64,000 nucleotides of DNA from Nothophaeocryptopus gaeumannii (taxonomy: Eukaryota; Ascomycota; Dothideomycetes; Mycosphaerellales; Mycosphaerellaceae): NCBI GenBank assembly GCA_031771865.1, contig JASISA010000027.1, positions 1,178,001-1,242,000 on the forward strand, read 5' to 3'. The notes beneath the pieces are model-generated. The model was not told the origin of the DNA, searched no databases, and worked only from the letters and a program-made list of their open reading frames with translations. The position numbers were made by a program, and so were the translations under genes. This document shows, piece after piece, positions 20,638 to 31,441 of this stretch (position 1 is its first letter; each line of letters opens with the position of its first letter).

Positions 20638-22368
20638 ATGGCAGTGCCGACCATCTTGCCTGCCGAAGCGACAGCTCTGGAGCATCCGAAGAAGCGCAAA
20701 CGGGCAGAGTCTGCCATAGTCAACTTGGATGCCGAAGCAAGCGATGCCAACGCCACTCTGCGGCAACCCGCTCCGGCGACAAACGGAGTAGTGGTTCCAG
20801 AGATCACTTCAGACCACGACTCGCTCTCAGAACATAGGATAGAAGACGATGACGCAGACGAAGTCTTCAATGGCGAAGACGGCCAATCCGTATTCGAAGA
20901 CATACTGGACGAACTAGAGGCGAATCCCTATCAGCATCAGCACGGTAAGGTTCAAAGGCATACTTCAGCCTCGGACATCCCTGCTAATTGGCACGTGACA
21001 GGCGACGACATGGGTCTCACAGAAGATCAGATCAAGGGACTGCGGGCGAGACTGAAGGAAGTCGGCATTGATCAGTTCTACGATGAGACCATCAATCGCG
21101 ACGGCATGAGTGAATGCCAGCTCGGGATTGCTTTTGGTCTTGACCCTAATCTTGAAGTCGACGATGAAACATACCTGCGTCTGCTCGGACTTGCCGTTGT
21201 TAGGACTTTTGTGAAGCGCCGAAAGCTTCTCCAATACAATACGATTGGCGATGCGGCGCAATTGCTCAAGGACCGCACAAAGATTATGGTCATTACTGGA
21301 GCGGGCATCTCAACATCGCTTGGCATACCAGACTTTCGTTCCAAAGGCACTGGTTTCTACGACAAGATTCAGCAACTGAACCTACCGACCATCAATGAGC
21401 CACAAGACGTATTCGACATTCATAACTTCGACGAAGATCCAACACTTTTCTACACACTCGCAGGCGATATCCTTCCAGACCCAGCACAAGGCTGCTCTCC
21501 AACTCACAGCTTCATCAAACTCCTCCACGACCAAGGCAAGCTACAGACTAATTATACCCAGAACATCGACAACCTCGAAGAGACAGCCGGCATCCCCACC
21601 TCAAAAGTAATTCAATGCCACGGCAGCTTCGCCAACGCTACTTGTCGAAAATGCAAACACAAAGTCCCCGGAACAGAAATTTACGACGACCTCCGAAACA
21701 AGCGTGTAGCTAAGTGCAAGCGCTGTATCGAAGAGCTCTCCAAACCCAAACCACCTACCAAGCCTCAGAAACGTACCAAAAAGTCCTCCGAGTGGGACGA
21801 CGATGACGACGAAGACGAAGACGACAACATTCCCCAGCCAGGCGTAATGAAACCCGACATAACCTTCTTCGGCGAACAACTCCCCAATGACTTCTTCGTA
21901 CGCTTCACAGAGCACGACGCCAAAGATACGGATCTCGTCATCGTCATTGGTACGAGTTTGAAAGTGGCGCCTGTGAGTGAGATGCCGAATCATCTGCCTC
22001 ACAGTGTCCCGCATATCTACATTTCGAAAGAACCCATCAACCATGTCGAGTTCGATATTCAGCTTTTGGGACAGTGCGATGATGTTGTTGCGGAGCTTTG
22101 TCGGAGGGCCGGGTGGGCGATTGAGCATGAGAAGGTGGCGAGGCCAGAGGATTTGGAGGTTAGAGGGGTGCAGGGTCATCCACATGCTTGGATCGTTGGG
22201 CCGCCTGAGAGGGAGGTAGCGGACTCTGAAGCTGGGGATGAGAGGCGGGAAGATAAAGTTGACTGCGAGAGCTGGGTCAAAGAGAGTGAAAAGGAGAGCG
22301 ACGTTTTCCCAAAGCCTGAAGCGAACGGGTTGCAGAATCAGCCTGTCATCGACCTTAGTGACGACTAA
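20638..22368 (+). CDS. SIR2-family NAD-dependent protein deacetylase (SIRT1/Hst1 class)
   Basis: The start is the ATG at 20638. Exons are 20638-20944 and 21002-22368. The 57-bp segment 20945-21001 is open in frame but has all the marks of an intron (GTAAGG donor, GCTAAT branch, GACAG acceptor); removing it gives 557 aa. An acidic N-terminus with a KKRKR nuclear signal is followed by the SIR2 N-terminal region (LTEDQIKGLRARLKEVGI, then LRLLGLAVVRTFVKRRKLL). The catalytic core has GAGIS at about 202-206, GIPDFRSKGTGFY, TQNIDNLE, catalytic His309 in CHGSF, two Cys pairs (CRKC and CKRC) for zinc, and KPDITFFGEQLP and GTSLKVAPVSE. An acidic insert (about 20 residues, nearly all Asp/Glu) interrupts the zinc domain. 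The likely role is nuclear histone deacetylation and silencing. It converges with RRP42. Confidence 0.92.
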   Translation: MAVPTILPAEATALEHPKKRKRAESAIVNLDAEASDANATLRQPAPATNGVVVPEITSDHDSLSEHRIEDDDADEVFNGEDGQSVFEDILDELEANPYQHQHGKVQRHTSASDIPANWHVTGDDMGLTEDQIKGLRARLKEVGIDQFYDETINRDGMSECQLGIAFGLDPNLEVDDETYLRLLGLAVVRTFVKRRKLLQYNTIGDAAQLLKDRTKIMVITGAGISTSLGIPDFRSKGTGFYDKIQQLNLPTINEPQDVFDIHNFDEDPTLFYTLAGDILPDPAQGCSPTHSFIKLLHDQGKLQTNYTQNIDNLEETAGIPTSKVIQCHGSFANATCRKCKHKVPGTEIYDDLRNKRVAKCKRCIEELSKPKPPTKPQKRTKKSSEWDDDDDEDEDDNIPQPGVMKPDITFFGEQLPNDFFVRFTEHDAKDTDLVIVIGTSLKVAPVSEMPNHLPHSVPHIYISKEPINHVEFDIQLLGQCDDVVAELCRRAGWAIEHEKVARPEDLEVRGVQGHPHAWIVGPPEREVADSEAGDERREDKVDCESWVKESEKESDVFPKPEANGLQNQPVIDLSDD

Positions 22369-22778
22369 GGCCACCGCCATGCAAGACAAGGGCCCTAAAA
22401 TGGCACAACCGACATGCGCTTATGGAAAAATAGGCTCACAGCACGAATGGAATACAATATAGAAGCGCACTGAAGATTAGAATGAGGGACGATCTGACGC
22501 TTACGAGACGTGGCATTGGGTTCAGGGGAATTGCTGGCGAAGGCAGTGTTTTTTGGTATTTCCATAGATGAGCAAGTACGAGAGGCTGGACAGTAGCGTT
22601 CAGAGCCTCACTGGCTACATCGATCTTCTCCAAACCGTCTGCTTCCAGCCGTGAAGATGACTTTCAGCTCTCGATTGGAGGCCATGATATGTGCCCTCTC
22701 TGACCATCCTGACGCATCTGATACCTCTTAAACGGACCGCTCCATGCTTTTGCGTGGATGATCATCTCTCTCCACTTC
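22369..22778. other. Shared 3' region of SIR2 (plus) and RRP42 (minus)
   Basis: 410 bp between convergent stop codons; no gene seen. Confidence 0.6.
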
Positions 22779-23964
22779 TCAAGCCTCAACCCCATCCAAC
22801 CCCTCCATCACCTCCGCCCCCACACCACCCTCTTGCACAACCATTTTCACCATCCTCGCCAGCACCTCCCTCCTGACTCCTCCACGTGGAGGTCTCCAAA
22901 CCGTCATCCCTGCATCCTTCTCCCTCAATGCCAACGCCTCAGCAGCACTCACACCCCCACCGCCCGTCGTTGTATTCGCCACGTTCGGTACACCAGCAGT
23001 TGTCAGTCTGGATGGAGGATCGATTGTGCGGAGGGAGACTAATTTGAGTGAGGTGGAGTGTGGTGTTTGGGCGGCTGAGATGGCGACTACGGAGTCGGCG
23101 ACGGCGAGTTCTTCTTTGCTCGGATCGAAGAGAATATTTTGTCCGACAGTCATAACGAGGAGGGTTATGGGTGGTTTTGTCGTCGACTTTCCCGATGCGG
23201 TGGAGCGGGGATAGAGATGTGTGGAGGCTTCCCAATCGTCGTTGAAGAGAGGGTCTTCGTCGCCTTGGGAGATGAGGGAGGGGAGGCGGGTTGAGAGGAG
23301 GGCGAGGTGCGTTGTTAAGGAGAGGAGTGGCAGTGGGTAGGAAAGCGGCTGGGAGAGGAGGAGGATCTGTTTGGACTCACCATTAGCGCTGTTGCTCATC
23401 TGTGAGGAGAGGCAAGTGTTGTGGGATTTTGAATAGATGGGCAGTACGTACATCAACATACAACCTCCAATGAAACCTCCGATTAATCCATAACCTTTCC
23501 TTAACCCCCCCTTCCGCCAGCAGCGCCTCCGTGAGCATGGCAGACAGGAAAACCGGCAATGCATCATCATCCCGCATATCCGGAATAGAAATCGAAACTT
23601 CCAACCACGACTCTTCACCTTTCCCTCTCTTGCTTCCCTCCTCACCAACATCAATATCCTCATCATCATCATGTCCACCACCTCCTCCCGTCCCTAACCC
23701 CAACTCCCCCTCATTCTTGTGCAGTCCTCCTCTTCGCCCGGTCTTCTCAACCTCCGCCTTCACACCCACAATAGCTTCCGTTCCATCCGAAAAACATATC
23801 CTCGCACTTCCATTCGCCGTAGGCAGAATATCCGTCTCAGCGACTAGCGGTCGGAATTGCGTGGGTGCGCGACCATCAGGGCGGATAGGCGGGTTCTGGG
23901 CGAGTGAGGTGTGGAGGTACGAGAGTTCGGCGGGGGAGAGAAGGATGGTTGTGTATGGCGGCAT
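22779..23964 (-). CDS. RRP42: Exosome complex subunit Rrp42 (RNase PH-like)
   Basis: Exons 23452-23964 and 22779-23399 give 377 aa. The 52-bp intron (GTACGT to CTCACAG) joins LYVD to MSNSANGESKQ at phase 0. The RNase PH fold is recognised from PIRPDGRAPTQFRPL, then TANGSARICFSDGTEAIVGVKAEVE in the first half, and SLTTHLALLSTRLPSL with DPLFNDDWEAS, which is typical of Rrp42, in the second half. An insertion of about 40 residues rich in Gly, Asp and Lys sits between strands of the first half, making the protein longer than yeast Rrp42 (265 aa). Rrp42 is one of six ring subunits of the 3'-5' RNA exosome in nucleus and cytoplasm; in eukaryotes the ring is structural rather than catalytic. Confidence 0.88.
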
Positions 23965-25097
23965 TATTGGGCTCTCATCTCAAAAGGCAGAGATCTTTTC
24001 TTAGTCGTATTGCGCGAGCTCGGTGTGTAACTGGGCAGAATAACCTAAGTGTGTGTGGACGTGGGTGATGTGTAGTGGAGGTGTTGTCTGCAGAGCTGCA
24101 GCAGGAAACGCGAAATCTCTACAGCTTCAGAGCTTCGAACTTCACGAAGACGCGATTGAGCTTCAACGATGACGTTTACGTGCATCTTCACATGCCGTTG
24201 GGTCAATGTAGATTGCTTCTCGTGACACGGTATTCAGTATCATCTCGAAGTCACGAGGCAGATATGTTCAAGTAAGGTCGAGTGAGAGTGCGGGCATTGT
24301 CCATTGCCCGCCTATCGTCTACACTCACGACTTCGCGCGTTGCACGTCCAAGACGGAGATGTCTCCAAGACGGCGCTAAGGGTTCTGCAACTCGCCCTGA
24401 GAGATTGATTTAAAGAGAGCAGATTGAGGTTTCAATGTTGTACACAGTACATATACTTTTAATGTCTAGATAGCCATCAGAATTGGCTCCATACTCCTCA
24501 GATAGTTAATCCACTAACAGTCGAGCAGTCGCATCAGACTTCGCTCTTTGGGTATCAGCTGACCAAATTTATGTTTTGTCTTCGACATCTGCCAGCAAAG
24601 AACAGAGTCCGCTCTTCGTATCGAGCTCTGAACAGTATTCACACGCGTTCCCCAAAACAATAATGCTCCCTCTTCAGTTCCATTCCATTCCTTGCTCTGT
24701 TGTTTGTACATGGCCGCGCTGGGAGCTAGTCGGTAGTAGATGTAGATGACACAAAGAAATGCCGCTCGTGTGTCGAGTCGGTCGGTGTAGATGATGTCGA
24801 AAATATGATCCAGTAAGATCCTGTACAAGATGTAAACGCCGCATCTGCGCTGGCGCAAGCAGATGATCCCCCGTTTTGCCCTCGCCATTCCGCGAAACGC
24901 CCGCGGTGATAGTAGTGAATGCCTGTTGCCGGCCAAACTCGAGGCCAGCCAGTCGAGTGAATGCCAGATGCCGACGCCGATGCCATGCGATGATGATGGA
25001 AAACAAAAGAAATGGTGAGAGAGCAACGAGCACAGCTAGCACAACGCCGGACTCCTTCGACAGACGCTGCGTTATTCGGGACGGCCGTGAGACATGT
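23965..25097. other. Intergenic region upstream of RRP42 and downstream of the IME2-type kinase
   Basis: Promoter of RRP42 on one side and 3' region of the kinase on the other. Open frames on either strand have no recognisable motif. AT-rich between about 24410 and 24500. Confidence 0.5.
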
Positions 25098-27528
25098 CTA
25101 CCGGAGAGCAGCCTGGGTAGCGAAGATGCTTGCTGCTGCCGAGCTGGCCCAGTCGTTCTCGTCGTACGGTGGAGTCGGCCACTGCGGATTCACGACGCCT
25201 TTCTGCTGTTGCCTCACTGGCGGAATGTCCACAGGCTTAGTAGGCGTGTAGTCGTCCGAGTAATTAACGCTCATTTGGTCCTTGGAAGGAGAGGGTGTGA
25301 GGTAAGGCGCACCGAAGGCAGGCTGCGATGTCACATGTTTGACCTGCGAGCCGGCCGGCTGATACGTTCCAGGGGCATTTGGCATAGGGTGATCGAGTCT
25401 GGTCGCAGCGCGATGTGCAGACGCAATCGCTTCGTCTAGAAGCTCGTCCTCCTCTGAAGGGGTCTCGTACTGGCTGGGCTTTTGCCTTAGTGAGCGTCTT
25501 GCTCGGTTTGGACCAGCCTGTTCCTCTTTGTTGTACGGAAGGGAGTGATGTCGCTTCAGTGTTGGGTTGCTTGACATCCTGACAGGTGGCTTTGGCGGTG
25601 GCGGGTTGCCAGCATTGGCAGCTGCGTCGAGGCTGTATCTGACGCTTTGGAGAGCCCGATCAAGCTCAGCGAAATTTGGATCCGACGATGGATCGACCAT
25701 TGGAGGAGCGACCTGACCTTCCGGTATGGATTGCCTGTTGTTAGATGCCCACGGTGCACAGCCAACGTTCGCCTCGAGGTCGTCAACGGTAGGAGACATA
25801 GGGACTTGCGTCCTTCCAGACAGCCTTCTCGCGCGCTTCCGCAAGTGAGAGAAAAAGCTTTCCCTTTGGCTGCCAGTGGGCGACTTAAGCCCATTGCCGC
25901 CATTGAGAGCACGCTCAGCCTCTTGTCGGTGGATCTCTGCGTAGTGGTTGCCTTGAGAGTTGACTGACAACTGTCGGCCAATCTTGACTTTGGCAGGCTG
26001 GCCGTCGGTCTGCTCAGTTCGTCGGGCGTTTGCTTGAGCAGAAGACGAATCCTGCAGGGGCGAGATTGGACGGATTGAAGGGAGTATAGGAATTGGCGCA
26101 GCGCTCGAAGCTCCATTGGTCCAAGTCGCTCTCTTTGTTGCTCCAGGTCTTCCCGTATTTGCGTTGGCCGACGCGTCAGTCGTATTTGCATGAACTGGTG
26201 ATGGACGCGCTGAAATATTCTGTGAAGCTTGCATGTGCTCCGGGACTGCAGGCGCCAAATTCTCTCGAGCGCCGAGTGACTTTCTAAACCACGCGGACGT
26301 CTTGGTCGTGAGTGTTGGCGCTTCATTCTCGTCTCTGTTTGCGAGTGTTGATCCCTTCCTACCGAGTTTGCTGGGAGCAGCACTCTTAGGCCTCAATGGG
26401 TCGAGCGCGTCGCAGAAGTACTCGTGCTCCAACGCCTGCCTGGAAGTGGGTCGCACCTTGGGATCCCACATGAGACACCAAGTCACGAAATGTGCCAGAC
26501 TCGATGGCCACTGTGGGGCTGGAAGAACTGTCTCCAGAGCATGAGGCGCCATCTTTGGAAAGGAGAATCCCAGCTTCTGTGCGAGCTTGATGCCCTCTTT
26601 CCATTCTCCGCCGCCGACTCTTTGTCCATGCTTGTTCACCCAGCTGCCTGGGCTGCCCATAATCTCACAGACCCTCCAAACCTGGTCGACTTCGTTACCA
26701 CCTGGGAAGAGTGGCTTCAAGGTCGCAATCTCCACTGCCATGGCACCGACCGCCCAGATATCAACAGGAGCCGAGTACTCTCCAGCTCTCAGGAGTACCT
26801 CGGGTGCACGGTACCATCTTGTCGACACGTATGTTGTGTAGGGGACGCGCGAATGCGTTTCTCGTGCCAAGCCAAAATCAGCGATCTTGATCGAATAGGC
26901 TGGTGGCGTCGATGGGGGTGTCACGAGCTGCGAGTATCTTTTGAAGGTGTTTCCGGTGTCCACAGCGGACGTCGAGACCAGAATGTTCTCCGGCTTGATA
27001 TCGCGATGGAAGAAGTGATGTTCGTGAATGTGCTCCAGACCTCCCAAGATCTGGAACAGAATGCTCTTCACGCTGCTCCCGTCCAGAGGCTTGTGGTCTC
27101 TGGCTTTCATTAGTTGGTAAAGGTTTCCGTCCATGTACTCCATGGCAATATGAAGCTTCCTGCTCAATGGATCAAGAAATATATCGTAAGCCGGGACGAG
27201 GTGTGGATGGCTGGGCAAAGACTTCAGAAAAATGACTTCTCGAAGCTCCATGCATTGCGCGAAGTTCTCGAAAGACTTCTTCATTGTCTTGATTGCCACC
27301 TAAAACGCCGCATCAGCTTGTGGTTAGTATGGGCGTCGATGTCGTGTAACTTACCAAAGTGCCTCTTCGGACGATGTGTGCGCCAGCGCTTCTCGTCCTC
27401 CCCAGTGCGACGCTACCGAAGCTGCCATCACCAATATCCTTGATGATTTCGAACTTGTCCTCGAGGGCCACGGCGGATTGCGAGCCGCTCGACCAGCCGC
27501 GGTATGACATATCGTAAGCGACAGTCAT
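25098..27528 (-). CDS. ime2: Ime2/MAK-type serine/threonine kinase
   Basis: Exons 27355-27528 and 25098-27299 give 791 aa. The 55-bp intron (GTAAGT, CTAAC branch, TTTTAG) joins phase 0 just before the VAIK lysine. Kinase domain about 26-350: GDGSFGSV at 33-40, catalytic Lys62, HRDIKPEN with Asp158, DFG at 199-201, then activation loop PYTTYVSTRWYRAPE with a TTY dual-phosphorylation-like motif (213-215). A T-x-Y loop with YVSTRWYRAPE and an insert before the DFG (TFKRYSQLVTPPSTPP) place it in the RCK/MAK group with yeast Ime2. Residues about 360-791 are disordered, rich in Ser, Pro and Arg. In yeast the kinase drives meiotic entry; in filamentous fungi homologues affect sexual development and light response. 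The gene has an unusually long upstream region. Confidence 0.9.
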
Positions 27529-30500
27529 GATGGATCTGAGTGCCTCAATCTTTGAGGCTGTTGCTCGCAAGCTGTTGTTCTGCTATTGTGGCATAGAGCT
27601 GGCAAGGATTACTCGAGACTTTCATTCGTCAGTAAGAAAATACCATTGAGTATGACTGTCGACGAACATACGCGTTGATGATGTAGATTGAATGATAGAC
27701 CGTCAAGGCCAGTAGAGGTGATTATGGATTAGATGGTGTCCGTAGGTAGACTGCAGGTGGTAACGGATAAGGATGATGGTGGGAAGCAAGGAACAGAAAG
27801 ACTTCGGGGTCCAGAACAAGGCGTCCAGGTGGGATGTGAAGGAGTGTATACGACGACGAGGTCCTGGGAAGTTGGTGTCGAGTTGAGGTGTGTGCGCGAA
27901 AGAAGGGAGAGGTCGAATCCCACGGTCGACGGCAGGGCTCCCGAAAGGATGGTTTCCCGTTAGCAGTCGATCAGAAAGACCAGTGCCGAAATAGTGCAGA
28001 CTATGGCTTGTCTTGTCGGGTCGCAGTGGGTCCTCTCGAAGGTGATGAGACAAGGTCGATGCGTCGGTGGTGGTTGATGTGCAAAAAGGAGGCAGCGCGC
28101 TAACGACGGTCGATGGACGTTACGAGCCCGCGGTACGGAACGTCGCGATGCGTTGGTGAGATGAGGCTCGCGAGCGGCAAAGGTCAATGTTGACAGACTT
28201 TTGACGATCCAGACTGGTCTGCTATGATGGAGCCAGGTGCGTTATGCCGATTCTGCAAGGCTGCCAACACGCGCGTGTCTTTGAATGAGCTGGCAAGGAG
28301 ATGCCGGACAGAGCAGACAATGCTGCCTTGTGTTAATTAGGCGGGTATAAAGTGAGACACAAGGCCGGGGGATCAAGTAATGAATGATAATGGGGACGGA
28401 CGCTCGGACGGTTAGTGCCGATTCCAGAAGGTTGCGCACTGGCAGCCGGAGACGCGCGAGAAAGGTGCGAGCCGGCGTCGCGTCTGAGATGCGGTGCAAG
28501 AAGTGGTCGTCGCTGTCGATGAGCAAGCAGCAGCGAGGATTGTAGGAGCGAGAATAAGCGTGGCGGACAAAATAGGGAGTCGAGACGGGTTATGCTAGTG
28601 CCAGCGCAGAGAGCACTCAGCGGTCTTGTTGCTCGGAACAACAGGACTTAAAAACGTTGGTGACGTGGGATTCCCGGATTTGTCTGTGAGAACTAATCCT
28701 GTCCCTGGATGCCCAAAGCGAGGTGGGTTGATGCGCCGATTCGTCCATGAAGATGCGATGCGTGCTGTGCTGTGCTGTGCGATGCGTGGGCGGACGTGCG
28801 CTCGCGGCAGGAGAGTCGGTATCGCGTGTGCAGAAAAGGGGAGACGGACGATGGTCGATGCAATTGAATTAAAAGGAGGCGCCGCCGCTGTGCACACTCT
28901 GCAGAAGACCGATGTTCTTTTTCGGTGGCCCGGCCTGGTTGGGTGCTGAGATTTGGCAGGCTGGCAGGCAAGGCAGGTTGGCGGACTTTGGGGAGTTGGA
29001 CTAGCGCAAGGCTTCGCAAGCACGTTCGACTCGACTCCCAGCCGTGCGAAACTTTCCGCCCCTGCAGTGAGAGTGAAAGTCTATATACACAGCGCACGGG
29101 CTGGGCCAAAGCCTGCTGGGGGGGTGAGGGTGAGGGTGAGGGTGAGGGTGATGTGAGTCTGTGAGAAAGGAGGGCGTCGATGATCGTGTCTCGATGCGGC
29201 TCCCGAGTGCTGTCCTGTCCTATCCTGTCCTGTCCCCGGCCGCCGTTCAGTTCTGTCAAATTGTCACGCGTGTCAAGAGTCAGAAGTGCTGGGGGCGAGT
29301 TTCGCGTCGCCTTCGCGTCGAGGACCACTCTGCTGCGCTGTTGCTGTGATAACAAGTGACGAGTTGTATGAGGTGACGCTGGCCTGATGCCGACCGCCAT
29401 GCTGATTCGCAAACGCGTCTGCAAACGCTCTGCAAGTCCTGACGGCACTGTACAGGAAACAGGAAGCACATCGCTGATGGCACCGACTGGCTGGCTACAC
29501 CCACGAGGATGCGATCCGCCGTCCGCTGGCTCGCTGCAGGCACCAAAGTCACCCACCACGCGTCCAATATATTGATGCGAATTACCACTGCGAAACAGAT
29601 CACTTTGACTTTCTCCGACATGGAGCTGATAACCGGAAAAGTCTTCTACGGAGTCCACGACCCGGAGCTGATAACCGGACGTCTGTCGTGATTTCGGTCG
29701 ACGGTGCCTTCGCAGGAGTTTTAGCTTCACAGCCGCTGATCCGACGCCGGCACCTCATTCGCTTGCACGGGGACGAGTTCTGTCATTGGCCGTGAACGAC
29801 TCGTTCCTGTACTAGGTTCTGAACTTCCATGTTCCATCCGCTGCCGCTGCACACGACGGCGAAATCACTGGCACACTTGACTGCGGTGCGTGGCAGAAGG
29901 TGCACACTCACTCACGACGAGTCAGGACGACGACGACAACAACAACGCGTTCCACAGCATGCGCGAACTTGGTTGTTGTCGCCAAGCTGGCCGTCCAACG
30001 CAGGCAGGCACCGCTGTGAACCTGCATAATCGACGAATCTGCCGGAGTCCTGCAATCAATGTTGGTGATGGTCACAAATCCTGAAAATAGCCATCCTTCT
30101 GTTGGTGCCACCTCTCCCGCTGCTGAGCGACGGACTGCGAGCAGAAGACCTCACACGTTGCCCGACAAGACATCTGTCAGCAACGCCTCCTTAACCGACC
30201 TGAACGGTGTCCAGATCTCCAGTCAAGATTTGCGATGGTCTTGAACATGCGGCCATGCCTGCGGTGCAAGCTGTGCAACCATCTTGTCACGCCTTGGAAC
30301 ACCACCATTGACACCGATTCATTGGTCTGCACGGCTCCCGGTTCGGGGAACGCAGGCCACAGACGGGATCCTTACCCTTTCTCGAAGCACACGAGACAGA
30401 TCGCCAGGAGCTCCAAGAATCGCTCTCTCACCAGCTCTGACCTCATCATTTTGTGCCTTTCCACCCTCCTCTCACGCGCGCTTGCAGCTTGTGTCTCGTA

Positions 30501-31002
30501 CCTGAGCTTGCCTGTTCCTGATCGATCAACTGCCGCTCGCTGCATATCACGGTAAAGTCTCTTCCAGCCCACTGTCAGTTGTCTGCCCATGTGAAGTCTG
30601 GGAAGCTTTTAGCTCGTCAAGGTATGGACAACAAAACGGTAAACGCCAAGATAAACTCTTTCTGCTGTCCACGCCTGCCCAGGCCTCTTCAAGTTACGAG
30701 AATTACATAGCTGAATAGAGCAGGCTCCGAGGAATACTGTGGAGGGCAATTTCGCATACAAAAGCATTATTGGCGGTGGTGTTAGGTGGATCTTGTCGCA
30801 AAGCTGATTTACCGTTTTGCTGTCACCTGGATGCTCGTGAGGCCCAGGAAAGAGACAATAAAGAGACAATAAAGCCTATGTCAAGTAACAGCCTCCGCGC
30901 AGAAATCGCGCAAGGGTAAATGCTAGAAACAGGCATTTTTTTAGCAAAGGCCCTAATGTCGAAGACTTATGCTAAAAGCCGAGCGAAGTTTTCTCAAGTG
31001 GC
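27529..31002. other. Long gene-poor region upstream of the IME2-type kinase
   Basis: About 3.5 kb without a supported coding region. Frames of up to 345 codons (minus 28693-29730) are Ser/Arg/Pro-biased, begin without a conserved domain and share sequence with simple repeats, so I do not call them. Patches of repeated words occur: CTGTCC repeats near 29213-29235 and a paired GGAGCTGATAACCGGA at about 29622-29637 and 29664-29679. The region may hold an extended promoter or long 5' UTR for the kinase. Confidence 0.45.
29121..29151 (+). repeat. (GGGTGA)n microsatellite
   Basis: About five copies of a 6-bp unit on the plus strand. It is G-rich but is not the TTAGGG telomere repeat usual in filamentous fungi. 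Confidence 0.8.
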
Positions 31003-31011
31003 GATATATAC
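31003..31011 (+). promoter_or_regulatory. TATA-like box for the cysteine-rich secreted protein
   Basis: GATATATAC about 155 bp before the start codon of the small secreted protein. Position and sequence suit a TATA element; no other evidence. Confidence 0.35.
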
Positions 31012-31062
31012 ATCCACTATCCTTTAGAAGCTCCTCTCTTTATTGCAGTCTGGGCTATCCAC

Positions 31063-31130
31063 AACCTCTGCTACGACACCACCTCTGCTACGACACCACC
31101 TCTGCTACGACACAACCTCTACTACGATCT
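31063..31130 (+). repeat. 17-bp tandem repeat, four copies, in the leader of the secreted-protein gene
   Basis: Units at 31063-31079, 31080-31096, 31097-31113 and 31114-31130 with consensus CACCTCTGCTACGACAC. The middle two are identical; the first differs at one base and the last at four. The array ends 35 bp before the ATG at 31166. Confidence 0.88.
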
Positions 31131-31165
31131 TCCTATAGCTACATTCTCGGCCTTCGACGATCAAC

Positions 31166-31441
31166 ATGTTCCGCCGCACTCTCCTCTCCTTAGGACTTCT
31201 TTACCTTGCCGTCCAATCTGCATTTGGAAAACACGTCTGTGACCTATGTTGCGTAAGTAGAATAAGGACCTTAGAGTAACTTGGACTAACTAGATATAAG
31301 GATTTTGACAGTAAAGGGAACAAATACTGTGGCGTTTGGCACACCTCAGGTGGTAAAGGCTTTTGCTCACACGAAAGGATGGGATGTACAGGTATTTACA
31401 TTTGCCCGGTGGACACGCCCGAGATGACTTGTCCGTTCTAA
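31166..31441 (+). CDS. Small cysteine-rich secreted protein (effector-like), two exons
   Basis: Exons 31166-31252 and 31301-31441 give 75 aa. The 48-bp intron (GTAAGT, ACTAAC branch, AAG acceptor) is phase 0; reading through it, or using the earlier TAG, meets a stop. Residues 1-20 form a classic signal peptide (MFRRTLLSLGLLYLAVQSAF). The mature part of about 55 residues has eight Cys (25, 28, 29, 37, 48, 55, 61 and 70), an even number allowing four disulfides, and ends TCPF. I do not recognise the family. Size, secretion signal and Cys content are those of fungal effectors or small antimicrobial proteins; this is inference. It stands alone in a gene-poor stretch next to a pseudogene and repeats, a common setting for such genes. 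Confidence 0.75.

Noticed and set aside
21601..22389. 262-codon minus-strand frame opposite SIR2
   Set aside because: Shadow of the catalytic exon; no motif.
29121..29151. Telomere-like G-rich repeat
   Set aside because: The unit is GGGTGA, not TTAGGG, and only five copies lie between single-copy genes.
28693..29730. 345-codon minus-strand frame
   Set aside because: Ser/Arg/Pro-biased with simple repeats inside, no domain, and no ATG context or splice support.
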